A stretch of 6,045 nucleotides of DNA from Deltaproteobacteria bacterium. GTDB taxonomy: Bacteria; Myxococcota; XYA12-FULL-58-9; JAUUZB01. Of the stretch, positions 1 through 6,045 are shown in pieces; position 1 is the stretch's first letter, and every line of letters starts with the position of its first letter. Position numbers and translations under genes: made by a program. The stretch spans positions 1 through 6,045 of the forward strand of contig JAUUZB010000297.1 of NCBI GenBank assembly GCA_030590185.1. The letters are read 5' to 3'. Below the pieces are notes generated by a model, which had not been told where the DNA came from, made no database searches, and saw only the letters and a list, made by a program, of their open reading frames with translations.

Positions 1-120
1 ATCGCCGCTGCCCTCGTCGCCAGCCGGTGCGTCACCGGCGGGATCGCCGGCGGAATCGCCGGTGGTGGGATCACCCACGCCCATGTCGCCGGTGAGCGGA
101 TCGCCCGAGCCGGAATCGCC
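1..120 (-). repeat. In-frame ~15-nt repeat encoding xxGDx pentapeptides
   Basis: Within the lipoprotein gene, residues 30-69 contain nine Gly-Asp pairs at residues 30, 35, 40, 45, 50, 54, 58, 63 and 68. The spacing is mostly five residues (15 nt), with two four-residue steps. At the DNA level the unit is a degenerate GGCGAT core on the minus strand (ATCGCC on the plus strand). The drift between copies shows selection or ageing at the protein level rather than a fresh identical expansion. It reaches the window edge, so the full copy number is unknown. Confidence 0.7.
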
Positions 121-207
121 TCGGCCTCCGCCATCGGGGGGGCGCGGCTCGTCAACGGCAACGGTGCAGCCGACGAGCGTCAACGCTATGAAAGCTGCCC
201 ATCGCAT
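1..207 (-). CDS. Putative lipoprotein with Gly-Asp repeat spacer (5' part only)
   Basis: The first 69 codons of a secreted lipoprotein are visible; the gene continues past the left edge. The start is ATG at 207-205, since no other ATG, GTG or TTG lies in frame just upstream. The protein opens with a very short n-region (MRW), a hydrophobic stretch (residues 4-12) and a lipobox Leu-Val-Gly-Cys at 11-14. Cys14 is therefore the expected lipidated residue after signal peptidase II cleavage. After a short Pro-rich segment the chain becomes a Gly-Asp repeat (residues 30-69), probably a flexible acidic spacer holding a downstream domain away from the membrane. Residue +2 after the Cys is Thr, not Asp, which by the enterobacterial rule suggests the outer membrane, though that rule may not hold here. 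The functional domain lies outside the window, so no function can be given. It lies 98 bp downstream of gltX on the same strand, with no sign of shared function. Confidence 0.72.
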   Translation of the reverse strand, partial: MRWAAFIALTLVGCTVAVDEPRPPDGGGRGDSGSGDPLTGDMGVGDPTTGDSAGDPAGDAPAGDEGSGD

Positions 208-226
208 CGTGAAGCAGAAATATCCT

Positions 227-243
227 ATCCGGTGGAACCGGAT
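227..243. repeat. Perfect 7-bp inverted repeat between gltX and lipoprotein gene
   Basis: ATCCGGT and ACCGGAT flank a 3-base spacer, 20 bases upstream of the lipoprotein start codon. It could be a small operator for the lipoprotein gene or a short RNA hairpin at the end of the gltX transcript. No T-tract follows in either direction, so an intrinsic terminator is unlikely. A related sequence (ACCGGATCT..TTGG) occurs at 237-248 and again at 289-302 next to the gltX stop codon. Confidence 0.35.
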
Positions 244-305
244 CTTGGAAGGGCACGGGAGGCTGCCGGCTCAGCGCAAGAGCGAGCGACCGGATCTCTT
301 GGTAG

Positions 306-1748
<1,443 letters not shown>

Positions 1749-1833
1749 TTGCTCACCTTTGCTGGCTGGGCGTCGGACCGTGGCGGATGTCGCGCCGGGG
1801 GATCTGTCGAGCTTCGCCGGGGGGCAGTATTAG

Positions 1834-2105
1834 CGCCTAACCGTGGGGGGCGCCAGCCGGGACGACGTCTCGGTTACTCACCTGGATTCATCTGGACATG
1901 GGTCAGAAAGTTGCATCCCCAACGTGGACGGCGACAGTTGCAGCGTTCCGTGCAGCCTCTATTGCGACGACCAGGACGGCGCCCTCACGACCTTCTGCAT
2001 CCCAGCCGACGCGTACGAGAATGGATGCCGATCGACGCCTCAAACGCCGCAGCCTTGGGTTGGCCAGCGCACGAGAACCACATCCACGTGCGATTCCCGC
2101 TATAG
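1834..2105 (+). pseudogene. Frameshifted remnant: Cys-rich stretch plus LAS-peptidase-like HxH tail
   Basis: Two overlapping reading frames look coding in turn. In the first (codon phase of 1843; open after TAG at 1831-1833), about 1909-2028 has strongly G/C-ending codons and encodes a Cys-rich segment with DGDSC, CSLYCDD and a final NGC, about seven cysteines in 45 residues. In the second frame the sequence continues as PIDASNAAALGW then HENHIHVRF, ending at TAG 2103-2105. A one-base shift near 2026-2030 joins them as ..NGC-PID... His-x-His followed by Val-Arg near a C terminus is typical of the last zinc-ligand motif of LAS-type peptidoglycan peptidases (MepA/M74, M15). The first His and Asp ligands, a signal peptide and a convincing start are all absent. 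I read it as the 3' end of a decayed secreted murein peptidase-like gene. It could instead be a chance match, or a real gene with a sequencing error plus an N-terminal truncation. Confidence 0.38.
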
Positions 2106-2314
2106 GGGCGAACGCCTGCCGGGGCAATCCGCCTCATGGGGCAAAACGCCCCAGTCCCCGACCTCCTGACTCGACCACCATCCGGCTCGCGCCCGCGCGT
2201 CCCCCTAGAACATCGCCTTTGAGCGACCCTAGCGCTGTTCCGGTTTTGCCCGGAGTTGGCCCGATACCTGCACCATCGATCGGCCACAGACGTGTCCCAG
2301 CGAGGTGTGACCCC
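2106..2314. other. Intergenic spacer without recognisable gene
   Basis: No reading frame here has coding character on either strand. The only structures seen are a small GC hairpin at 2137-2153 and the ribosome binding site of the next gene (GAGGTG, 2302-2307). With 1749-1833, which holds the gltX ribosome binding site and presumably its promoter, this makes most of the gltX-to-small-gene gap non-coding apart from the peptidase-like remnant. Confidence 0.6.
2137..2153 (+). terminator. Short GC hairpin after the peptidase-like remnant
   Basis: TGGGGC and GCCCCA form a perfect 6-bp stem around the loop AAAAC, 32 bases after the TAG at 2105. It could act as a weak terminator for a plus-strand transcript, but no T-run follows, so assignment is uncertain. 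Confidence 0.25.
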
Positions 2315-2455
2315 ATGGCGAATGCAGGCAGGCGAACGGCAACGAGAGATCCGGAGGAGCTCGCGGCGGAGTATCCGTCGTTTTATGTCGGGCGTCTGAT
2401 CACGTTCGCTGTGGTTACGGCGGCGCTCGGCATCGGCGCCTACCTTCTCATGTGA
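2315..2455 (+). CDS. Small single-pass membrane protein, 46 aa, unknown function
   Basis: ATG at 2315 is preceded eight bases upstream by GAGGTG (2302-2307), a good Shine-Dalgarno match. The gene ends at TGA 2453-2455. Residues 1-27 are polar and charged, with Arg6, Arg7, Arg11, Glu14 and Glu15. Residues 28-46 form one hydrophobic helix (LITFAVV..ALGIGAYLLM) reaching the C terminus. By the positive-inside tendency the N terminus is probably cytoplasmic, making a C-tail anchored protein. Codons end mostly in G or C, like the neighbours. The frame is open far upstream (to 1898) but that part is arginine/proline-rich noise, so the internal start with the ribosome site is preferred. Its last eight bases overlap the end of the opposing flotillin fragment. 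I do not recognise the family; it could be an intact small protein or a shortened one. Confidence 0.5.
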   Translation: MANAGRRTATRDPEELAAEYPSFYVGRLITFAVVTAALGIGAYLLM

Positions 2456-2624
2456 GCGCGAGCGCGCCAAAGAAGCTGACGTGGGTGCGCTTGACCATCT
2501 TGATCACCAACGCCTCGCCAGGCTCGACCGTGCGATAAAACGCGTGGATCATGGCGATAGCCATCCCGAAGGTCACCACGAGAACGGCGACCCCAGCCCC
2601 GACGAAGATCCCAGTGATCTCCAT
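2448..2624 (-). pseudogene. Flotillin N-terminal fragment, 58 aa (membrane anchor and SPFH start)
   Basis: ATG at 2624-2622 begins a 58-residue frame ending at TGA 2450-2448, with GGGAGG about eight bases upstream. Residues 1-29 are a hydrophobic anchor (MEITGIF..AMIHAF). They are followed by FYRTVEPGEALVI (29-41) and HVSFFGALAL (48-57). This is the order seen at the start of bacterial flotillins: N-terminal membrane segment, then a YRxVExGxALVI-type strand, then xVSFxGAxV. A flotillin would continue into an SPFH domain and a long coiled coil; here it stops just after GALALT and nothing flotillin-like follows. Its start codon shares one base with the stop of the preceding flotillin piece (TGATG), an arrangement typical of translational coupling. 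It is either a truncated second flotillin copy or the displaced front of the upstream piece. A functional mini-anchor protein cannot be excluded. Confidence 0.62.
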
Positions 2625-3229
2625 CAGGAGCCCTCCCCCAAGGCTCGCTCCTGGGCGCGCTCGGCCGCCCCGAGCGCCGCCGTCTTCTCTTGCTCCCGGG
2701 CTTGAGCCCGCTGCTCTGCTCGCTGCTCCGCGAGCTCGAGCAGACCCTTGGCGTCGAAGATGTTGTCGGCGTCGAGTTGATCGGCAGATGTCTGCTCGAG
2801 GTACTCGATGGCGAGATGATCGAGTTTGATGCCGTTGAGATCCTCACCGATGTACCTGATCACTTCGTCCCTGAATCGTTCGGTGTCGGCGCGCAAGTCG
2901 GCAAAGGTCATCGCCGCACCGACGGTCTGCAACCCCTCGCGGAATTTTGGTTCGAAGGCCCAAGCGAGCACCTCGGGGTTGGTGGTGTTCCGGTAGCCGA
3001 GGCTCGACGCCACCGCGAGGACATCCTCGAGTGCCCGCAGTCCATCCTCCAGGCCGGCACAGGAATGAGGGTTTACGGCAGCACCATTTGGTCCGTATGA
3101 TCTCCCATCGCCCGCCGGGAGGGTCTCGCGGGAGGCGAAGAGCAGCCAGTTGGGCGCCGGTATGGGTCCAAACAGCTTTGTAACGAGCGATGCCGAGCCG
3201 AACCATGCGCTCCACAGCCGGACAGCCAT
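2624..3229 (-). pseudogene. Flotillin/SPFH-domain fragment lacking its N terminus
   Basis: The maximal frame runs from ATG 3229 to TGA 2626-2624 (201 codons), but only residues about 66-170 (about 3034-2720) are convincing. They match the second half of a flotillin SPFH domain: EDVLAVASSLG (68-78), FEPKFREGLQTVG (92-104), VIRYIGEDLNG (123-133) and IEYLEQT (141-147), then DNIFDAKGL (155-163). Residues 164-201 are an Ala/Glu/Gln/Arg-rich coiled coil that ends early; family members usually have a far longer one plus a C-terminal domain. Residues 1-65 show no flotillin character. They overlap the divergent kinase start by 40 bp and cover its likely promoter, so they are probably not real protein. 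The membrane anchor and first SPFH half are therefore missing here, while an anchor-bearing N terminus lies immediately downstream. Flotillins organise membrane microdomains; this product is unlikely to do so. Confidence 0.65.
3072..3101 (+). promoter_or_regulatory. Candidate sigma70-type promoter of the hybrid kinase gene
   Basis: TTTACG (3072-3077) and TATGAT (3096-3101) are separated by 18 bases, with four and five matches to TTGACA and TATAAT. Transcription would begin near 3108 and give a leader of about 80 bases before the kinase ATG at 3190. It falls in the stretch 3041-3189 that has no flotillin similarity, which fits a true intergenic region. In a GC-rich genome of this kind sigma70 consensus matching is only a rough guide. 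Confidence 0.35.
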
Positions 3230-5457
3230 TCGCCAGGATCGTGCTCGGCTCGATCGTCGTGCTGGGGACCGTTTTTTCGTGTGCCTGCTTTTGGCTCGTC
3301 CGCGGCATGGGTGCGGAGCACCTCAAAAGGGAGATCGAGGCCAGCGCGGACGCTGGGGCCGCCGCCCTCCAACTCAGGTTCGACGCCCACCTGGCCAACA
3401 TCCGCGGGACGGCGAGCCTCATGACGGCCATGGGAGACGTCTCGCGCGGCGAATTCGCCGCCTTTGTGCGACCAGAGCTCACGGCGCACGCCGGGATCCA
3501 GGCTGTCGAATGGGCGCCCGTGATCACCCACGCCGAACGCCTCCCCTTGGAGGCGCAGGTTCGCGCTGAAGGGTACCCAGACTTCAGGTTGACCGAAAGA
3601 GATCACGACGGAACAGTCGTCGAGGCACAGGTGCGAGAGCACTACGTCCCGGTCGTCTATGTCGAGCCCATGGCAGGAAACGAGAGTGCCTTCGGCTACG
3701 CAGACATGGGGAAGAGTCGAAGAGACGTGATCTCGCGTGCCCGCGACAGCGGCCGTGTTGCCACCTCGGACCCGCTCTGGCTGGTCCAGGCGGACCGCGG
3801 ACGAGTCGGCATCCTCGTCTTCGTGCCGGTCTACGACGGGACTCCGACGAGCGTGGAGGAGCGGCGCGGGACGATTCGCGGCTACGTCGAGGGGGTCTTC
3901 CTGGTCGACGATCTGGTCGGAGCCAAGGGGCTCACGGAATCGTCGCGTGTCCACTTCGCGCTCTTTGGGCAGGAGGACAACCAGCTCCTGCACTCCACCC
4001 ACGGCGGCGATGGTGCGGCCGCAGAGGGTATCGCAGAGATCTCCAGCTCCTTGCTTGGTGCGCTCGAGGATGGTCCGCACGCTGAGCGGACGCTCCGCCT
4101 AGGCGATCGGCTGCTGACCCTCGTCGTGACACCGGATGAGGGTTTTTCCACCTGGCTCCCCTGGTGGGTCTCTGGCGCTCTCCTCGTCGCCGGGCTGCTG
4201 CTGACCGGGCTGCTCTTCGCCTTCATCCGGCAGATGACGACCCAGGGGCGGCGAGTGGCTGCTCTCGTGGAGCAGCGGACAGCTGAGCTCGAAGAAATCC
4301 AGAGGGATCTGTTCGAGTCGCGCAAGCTCGAGTCCGTTGGGCGCATGGCGGGAGCGATCGCGCACGACTTCAACAATCTGCTGACCGCGATCATCAGCGG
4401 CGCGGAGCTGGCCGCCCTGGACGTCGATCTCGACAGCCCGGTGGCCCAGGAATTGGAGAGCGTCCAGAAGGCAGCGCTCAAGGCTGCTGAAATGACGCAA
4501 CAACTCCTCGCTTTCAGCCGACGGCAGGTACTCCGTGAGGCCACGGTGGACGTCAACCAAGGCTTGCGCGGCATGCACGGTGTGCTCAAACGGTTGGTCG
4601 GACACCGCGTGCAGGTTGATCTCCACCTGACGTCAGAGCCCACCTGGGTCACCGTCGACCACACACAGCTATCCCGCGTCGTGACGAACTTGGCGGCAAA
4701 CGCACGAGACGCCATCGACGGAGAGGGGCGCCTCACCCTCGAGACCGACATCGCGTCCGTGGAGGGAGTGGGCGATTGCGTGCGCATCGTGGCCACCGAC
4801 ACCGGCGCGGGCATGGAGGACGAAACCCTAGGGAACGTGTTTGAGCCCTTTTTCACCACCAAACAGGGCGGACGGGGGACAGGCCTCGGGTTGGCCACCG
4901 TGTTCGGGATCGTCAAGCAGAGTGGTGGAAGCATCGAGGCATTCAGCCAGCCTGGGTCCGGCTCTCGTTTTGTGGTGACTCTTCCCAGAGTTGAGCCGCC
5001 GCCGGATGAGGCCCTCGCCGGTGCCCCCGTGACCACAGAAAAACCGCCTGCGGCCTCCGAGCTGCGGCAGGTGCCACGTTGTGTGCTCCTGGTCGAGGAC
5101 ATGCGCGACGTCCGCGACGCCGTATCGGCTTACCTCGAGCGGATTGGGCACAGGGTGCACATCGCCGAGGACGGCGCACGGGCGGCTACGCTCTTGCGGA
5201 AACACCTGGACGAAATCGACGGCGCCCTGCTCGACGTCGTCATGCCTGGGCGCAACGGCGTCGACACGGCGCGGGAGCTACTCACCATAGCCTCCTCCTT
5301 GCCCCTGCTCTTCATGAGCGGCAACATCGATGCGTGCAGCGACGGGGAACGGGAGTTCGTGATGCACCACGGACTGCTGGACAAGCCCTTCACGATTCGC
5401 GAGCTGGAAAAGGCGTTGGGGGGGCTCTTTGCCGGTACAGCGCCGAGGAGCCGGTGA
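3190..5457 (+). CDS. Hybrid sensor histidine kinase (CHASE-like sensor, HisKA, HATPase, receiver)
   Basis: A 755-aa inner-membrane signalling protein. A transmembrane helix at about 17-38 and another at about 323-347 bracket a periplasmic domain. That domain resembles CHASE sensors: GIQAVEWAPVI (102-112), REHYVPVVYVEP (149-160) and GILVFVPVY (207-215). A coiled coil (about 352-385) leads into the HisKA helix with phospho-accepting His392 in AIAHDFNNLL. The HATPase boxes are Asn504 in NLAANARDAI, DTGAGM (537-542), FEPFFTTK (551-558) and GTGLGLA (563-569). The receiver (about 630-745) has the acidic pair Glu636/Asp637, phospho-acceptor Asp682 in LDVVMPG, Ser710 and Lys732 in DKPF. All catalytic residues are present. 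No HAMP or PAS domain is evident. ATG 3190 is the first start after an in-frame TAA at 3181-3183; its ribosome site is weak, and ATG 3205 is possible. CHASE domains bind small extracellular ligands, but the ligand is not predictable. No output regulator is adjacent. Confidence 0.93.
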   Translation: MPSRTMRSTAGQPFARIVLGSIVVLGTVFSCACFWLVRGMGAEHLKREIEASADAGAAALQLRFDAHLANIRGTASLMTAMGDVSRGEFAAFVRPELTAHAGIQAVEWAPVITHAERLPLEAQVRAEGYPDFRLTERDHDGTVVEAQVREHYVPVVYVEPMAGNESAFGYADMGKSRRDVISRARDSGRVATSDPLWLVQADRGRVGILVFVPVYDGTPTSVEERRGTIRGYVEGVFLVDDLVGAKGLTESSRVHFALFGQEDNQLLHSTHGGDGAAAEGIAEISSSLLGALEDGPHAERTLRLGDRLLTLVVTPDEGFSTWLPWWVSGALLVAGLLLTGLLFAFIRQMTTQGRRVAALVEQRTAELEEIQRDLFESRKLESVGRMAGAIAHDFNNLLTAIISGAELAALDVDLDSPVAQELESVQKAALKAAEMTQQLLAFSRRQVLREATVDVNQGLRGMHGVLKRLVGHRVQVDLHLTSEPTWVTVDHTQLSRVVTNLAANARDAIDGEGRLTLETDIASVEGVGDCVRIVATDTGAGMEDETLGNVFEPFFTTKQGGRGTGLGLATVFGIVKQSGGSIEAFSQPGSGSRFVVTLPRVEPPPDEALAGAPVTTEKPPAASELRQVPRCVLLVEDMRDVRDAVSAYLERIGHRVHIAEDGARAATLLRKHLDEIDGALLDVVMPGRNGVDTARELLTIASSLPLLFMSGNIDACSDGEREFVMHHGLLDKPFTIRELEKALGGLFAGTAPRSR

Positions 5458-5466
5458 GAGGAATGA

Positions 5467-5535
5467 GGCTCGAAGCCCTGCGATTAGCGCACCCGCTCAT
5501 TCGCGTGCACGCTAACCGCAGAGTACTTCGAAGCC
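5467..5535. terminator. Long imperfect inverted repeat between convergent genes (probable bidirectional terminator)
   Basis: The left arm 5467-5492 (starts GGCTCGAAG, ends TTAGCGCAC) pairs with the right arm 5505-5535 (starts GTGCACGCTAA, ends CTTCGAAGCC) around a 12-base loop. There are a few mismatches and small bulges. It occupies most of the 90-bp gap between the kinase stop (5457) and the thiolase stop (5548), where a shared terminator is expected. No clear T-run follows either arm, so termination efficiency is uncertain; it could instead be a dispersed intergenic repeat or a transcript-stabilising hairpin. A second small hairpin (TAGGC/GCCTA, 5536-5550) abuts it and overlaps the thiolase stop. 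Confidence 0.5.
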
Positions 5536-5547
5536 TAGGCCGCGGGC

Positions 5548-6045
5548 CTACGCCGCCTCAAACAACGCCGCCGCGCCCATGCCGCCGCCGATGCACATGG
5601 CAACGACGCCGTACTTGTCGCCCCGGCGCTTGATGCCGTGCAACACCGTAGCGGTGAGCTTGGCGCCGGTCCCGCCGAGCGGGTGACCGAGCGCGATGGC
5701 GCCACCGTAGATGTTGATCTTGTCGTCGGCGATGCCGAGCTCTCGCTTGCAGTAGACCGACTGAGACGCAAAGGCCTCGTTGACCTCGAACATGCCGATG
5801 TCGTCGATCGTCAGGCCGGTCTGCTTCATGAGCTTTTTGATCGCCGGTAAGGGCCCGATGCCCATGATGTCGGGATCGACGCCCACGACCGCATAGCCGC
5901 GCAGCCGACCGAGGACCTCGGCGCCGTACGCCTTGACCTTGTCGTCGGACATCAAGACCGCAGCCGCCGCGCCATCGGTCAACGGCGAGCTGTTGCCCGG
6001 GGTGACCGAGCCGCCCACCTTGAAGACCGGCTTGAGCTTGGCGAG
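5548..6045 (-). CDS. Thiolase (acetyl-CoA acyltransferase/acetyltransferase), C-terminal part
   Basis: The last 165 codons are visible; the gene enters from the right edge in an open frame (LAKLKPVFK.. at 6045) and stops at TAG 5550-5548. The protein is the C-terminal half of a thiolase, which condenses or cleaves acyl-CoA thioesters. Visible signatures are GNSSPLTDGAAA, FEVNEAFA, the catalytic-histidine motif GHPLGGTGAK and the C-terminal active-site cysteine in CIGGGMGAA. The nucleophilic Cys near the N terminus lies outside the window. The NEAFASQSVYC segment is closer, in my recollection, to beta-oxidation type 3-ketoacyl-CoA thiolases (FadA/FadI style) than to PhaA/AtoB biosynthetic enzymes, but this is not decisive. 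A likely partner such as a FadB/FadJ-type protein would lie beyond the right edge. It converges on the kinase gene with a hairpin between them. Confidence 0.93.
   Translation of the reverse strand, partial: LAKLKPVFKVGGSVTPGNSSPLTDGAAAAVLMSDDKVKAYGAEVLGRLRGYAVVGVDPDIMGIGPLPAIKKLMKQTGLTIDDIGMFEVNEAFASQSVYCKRELGIADDKINIYGGAIALGHPLGGTGAKLTATVLHGIKRRGDKYGVVAMCIGGGMGAAALFEAA

Noticed and set aside
1..120. Repeat block at the left edge as a CRISPR array or mobile-element end
   Set aside because: The units are degenerate, 15 nt long, in frame and encode a continuous Gly-Asp peptide behind a lipobox, so they are coding repeats.
1898..2314. N-terminal 139 codons of a 185-codon plus-strand frame that ends in the small membrane protein
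   Set aside because: This part is Arg/Pro/Ala noise overlapping a better-supported frame, with no ribosome site at its start. Only the last 46 codons, from ATG 2315 behind GAGGTG, look real.
1749..3189. Defence island, integrase or insertion sequence in the eroded region
   Set aside because: No transposase or integrase motif, terminal inverted repeats, target duplication or tRNA attachment site could be found by eye; only gene fragments and a small membrane gene are present.
3041..3229. Residues 1-65 of the flotillin-middle frame as a true N terminus
   Set aside because: There is no SPFH similarity or ordered membrane anchor of flotillin type, and it overlaps the divergent kinase start and probable promoter.
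3073..4080. 335-codon minus-strand frame opposite the kinase N-terminal half
   Set aside because: The kinase sensor is well supported on the plus strand. The antisense peptide has no recognisable motif and spans the kinase promoter region.
3882..5102. 406-codon minus-strand frame opposite the kinase catalytic core
   Set aside because: It is Ser/Arg/Thr-rich antisense shadow of conserved HisKA and HATPase coding sequence, with no domain of its own.

Overview
The window is GC-rich, with a strong G/C preference at third codon positions. It carries a short signal-peptide lipoprotein with an Asp-Gly-rich spacer, a glutamyl-tRNA synthetase of the 'DPHVGTAY' subtype, and a CHASE-type hybrid histidine kinase. 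Together these suggest a large-genome environmental proteobacterium-like organism, most plausibly Myxococcota (former deltaproteobacteria). This placement is an inference from gene style, not a measured phylogeny.

Layout from left to right. (1) Positions 1-207, minus strand: the first 69 codons of a lipoprotein with a lipobox and a nine-fold Gly-Asp repeat, running off the left edge. (2) 306-1748, minus strand: a complete gltX (glutamyl-tRNA synthetase, 480 aa). (3) 1749-2314: about 565 bp with no intact gene. It holds a probable frameshifted remnant (about 1834-2105, plus strand) with a Cys-rich stretch and a terminal His-x-His motif like those of LAS-type murein peptidases, then about 200 bp of spacer with a small GC hairpin. 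(4) 2315-2455, plus strand: a 46-aa single-pass membrane protein with a good ribosome binding site. (5) 2448-3229, minus strand: two adjacent flotillin (SPFH) pieces in the wrong order. The first-transcribed piece (2624 to about 3040) is the middle of the SPFH domain with a short coiled coil. The second (2448-2624) is a flotillin amino terminus with its membrane anchor. Neither is a full flotillin. (6) 3190-5457, plus strand: a 755-aa membrane hybrid histidine kinase (CHASE-like sensor, HisKA, HATPase, receiver), with a plausible sigma70-type promoter at 3072-3101. (7) 5467-5535: a long imperfect inverted repeat in the gap between convergent genes, probably a bidirectional terminator. (8) 5548-6045, minus strand: the C-terminal 165 codons of a thiolase, running off the right edge.

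The genes do not form one pathway. gltX, the kinase and the thiolase are ordinary and intact as far as visible. The 1.75-3.1 kb stretch looks like a site of erosion or rearrangement between housekeeping genes. The most notable observation is the permuted, doubly truncated flotillin pair, whose second piece is a 58-codon reading frame that a length cut-off would miss. I see no strong evidence of a new defence or mobile system.
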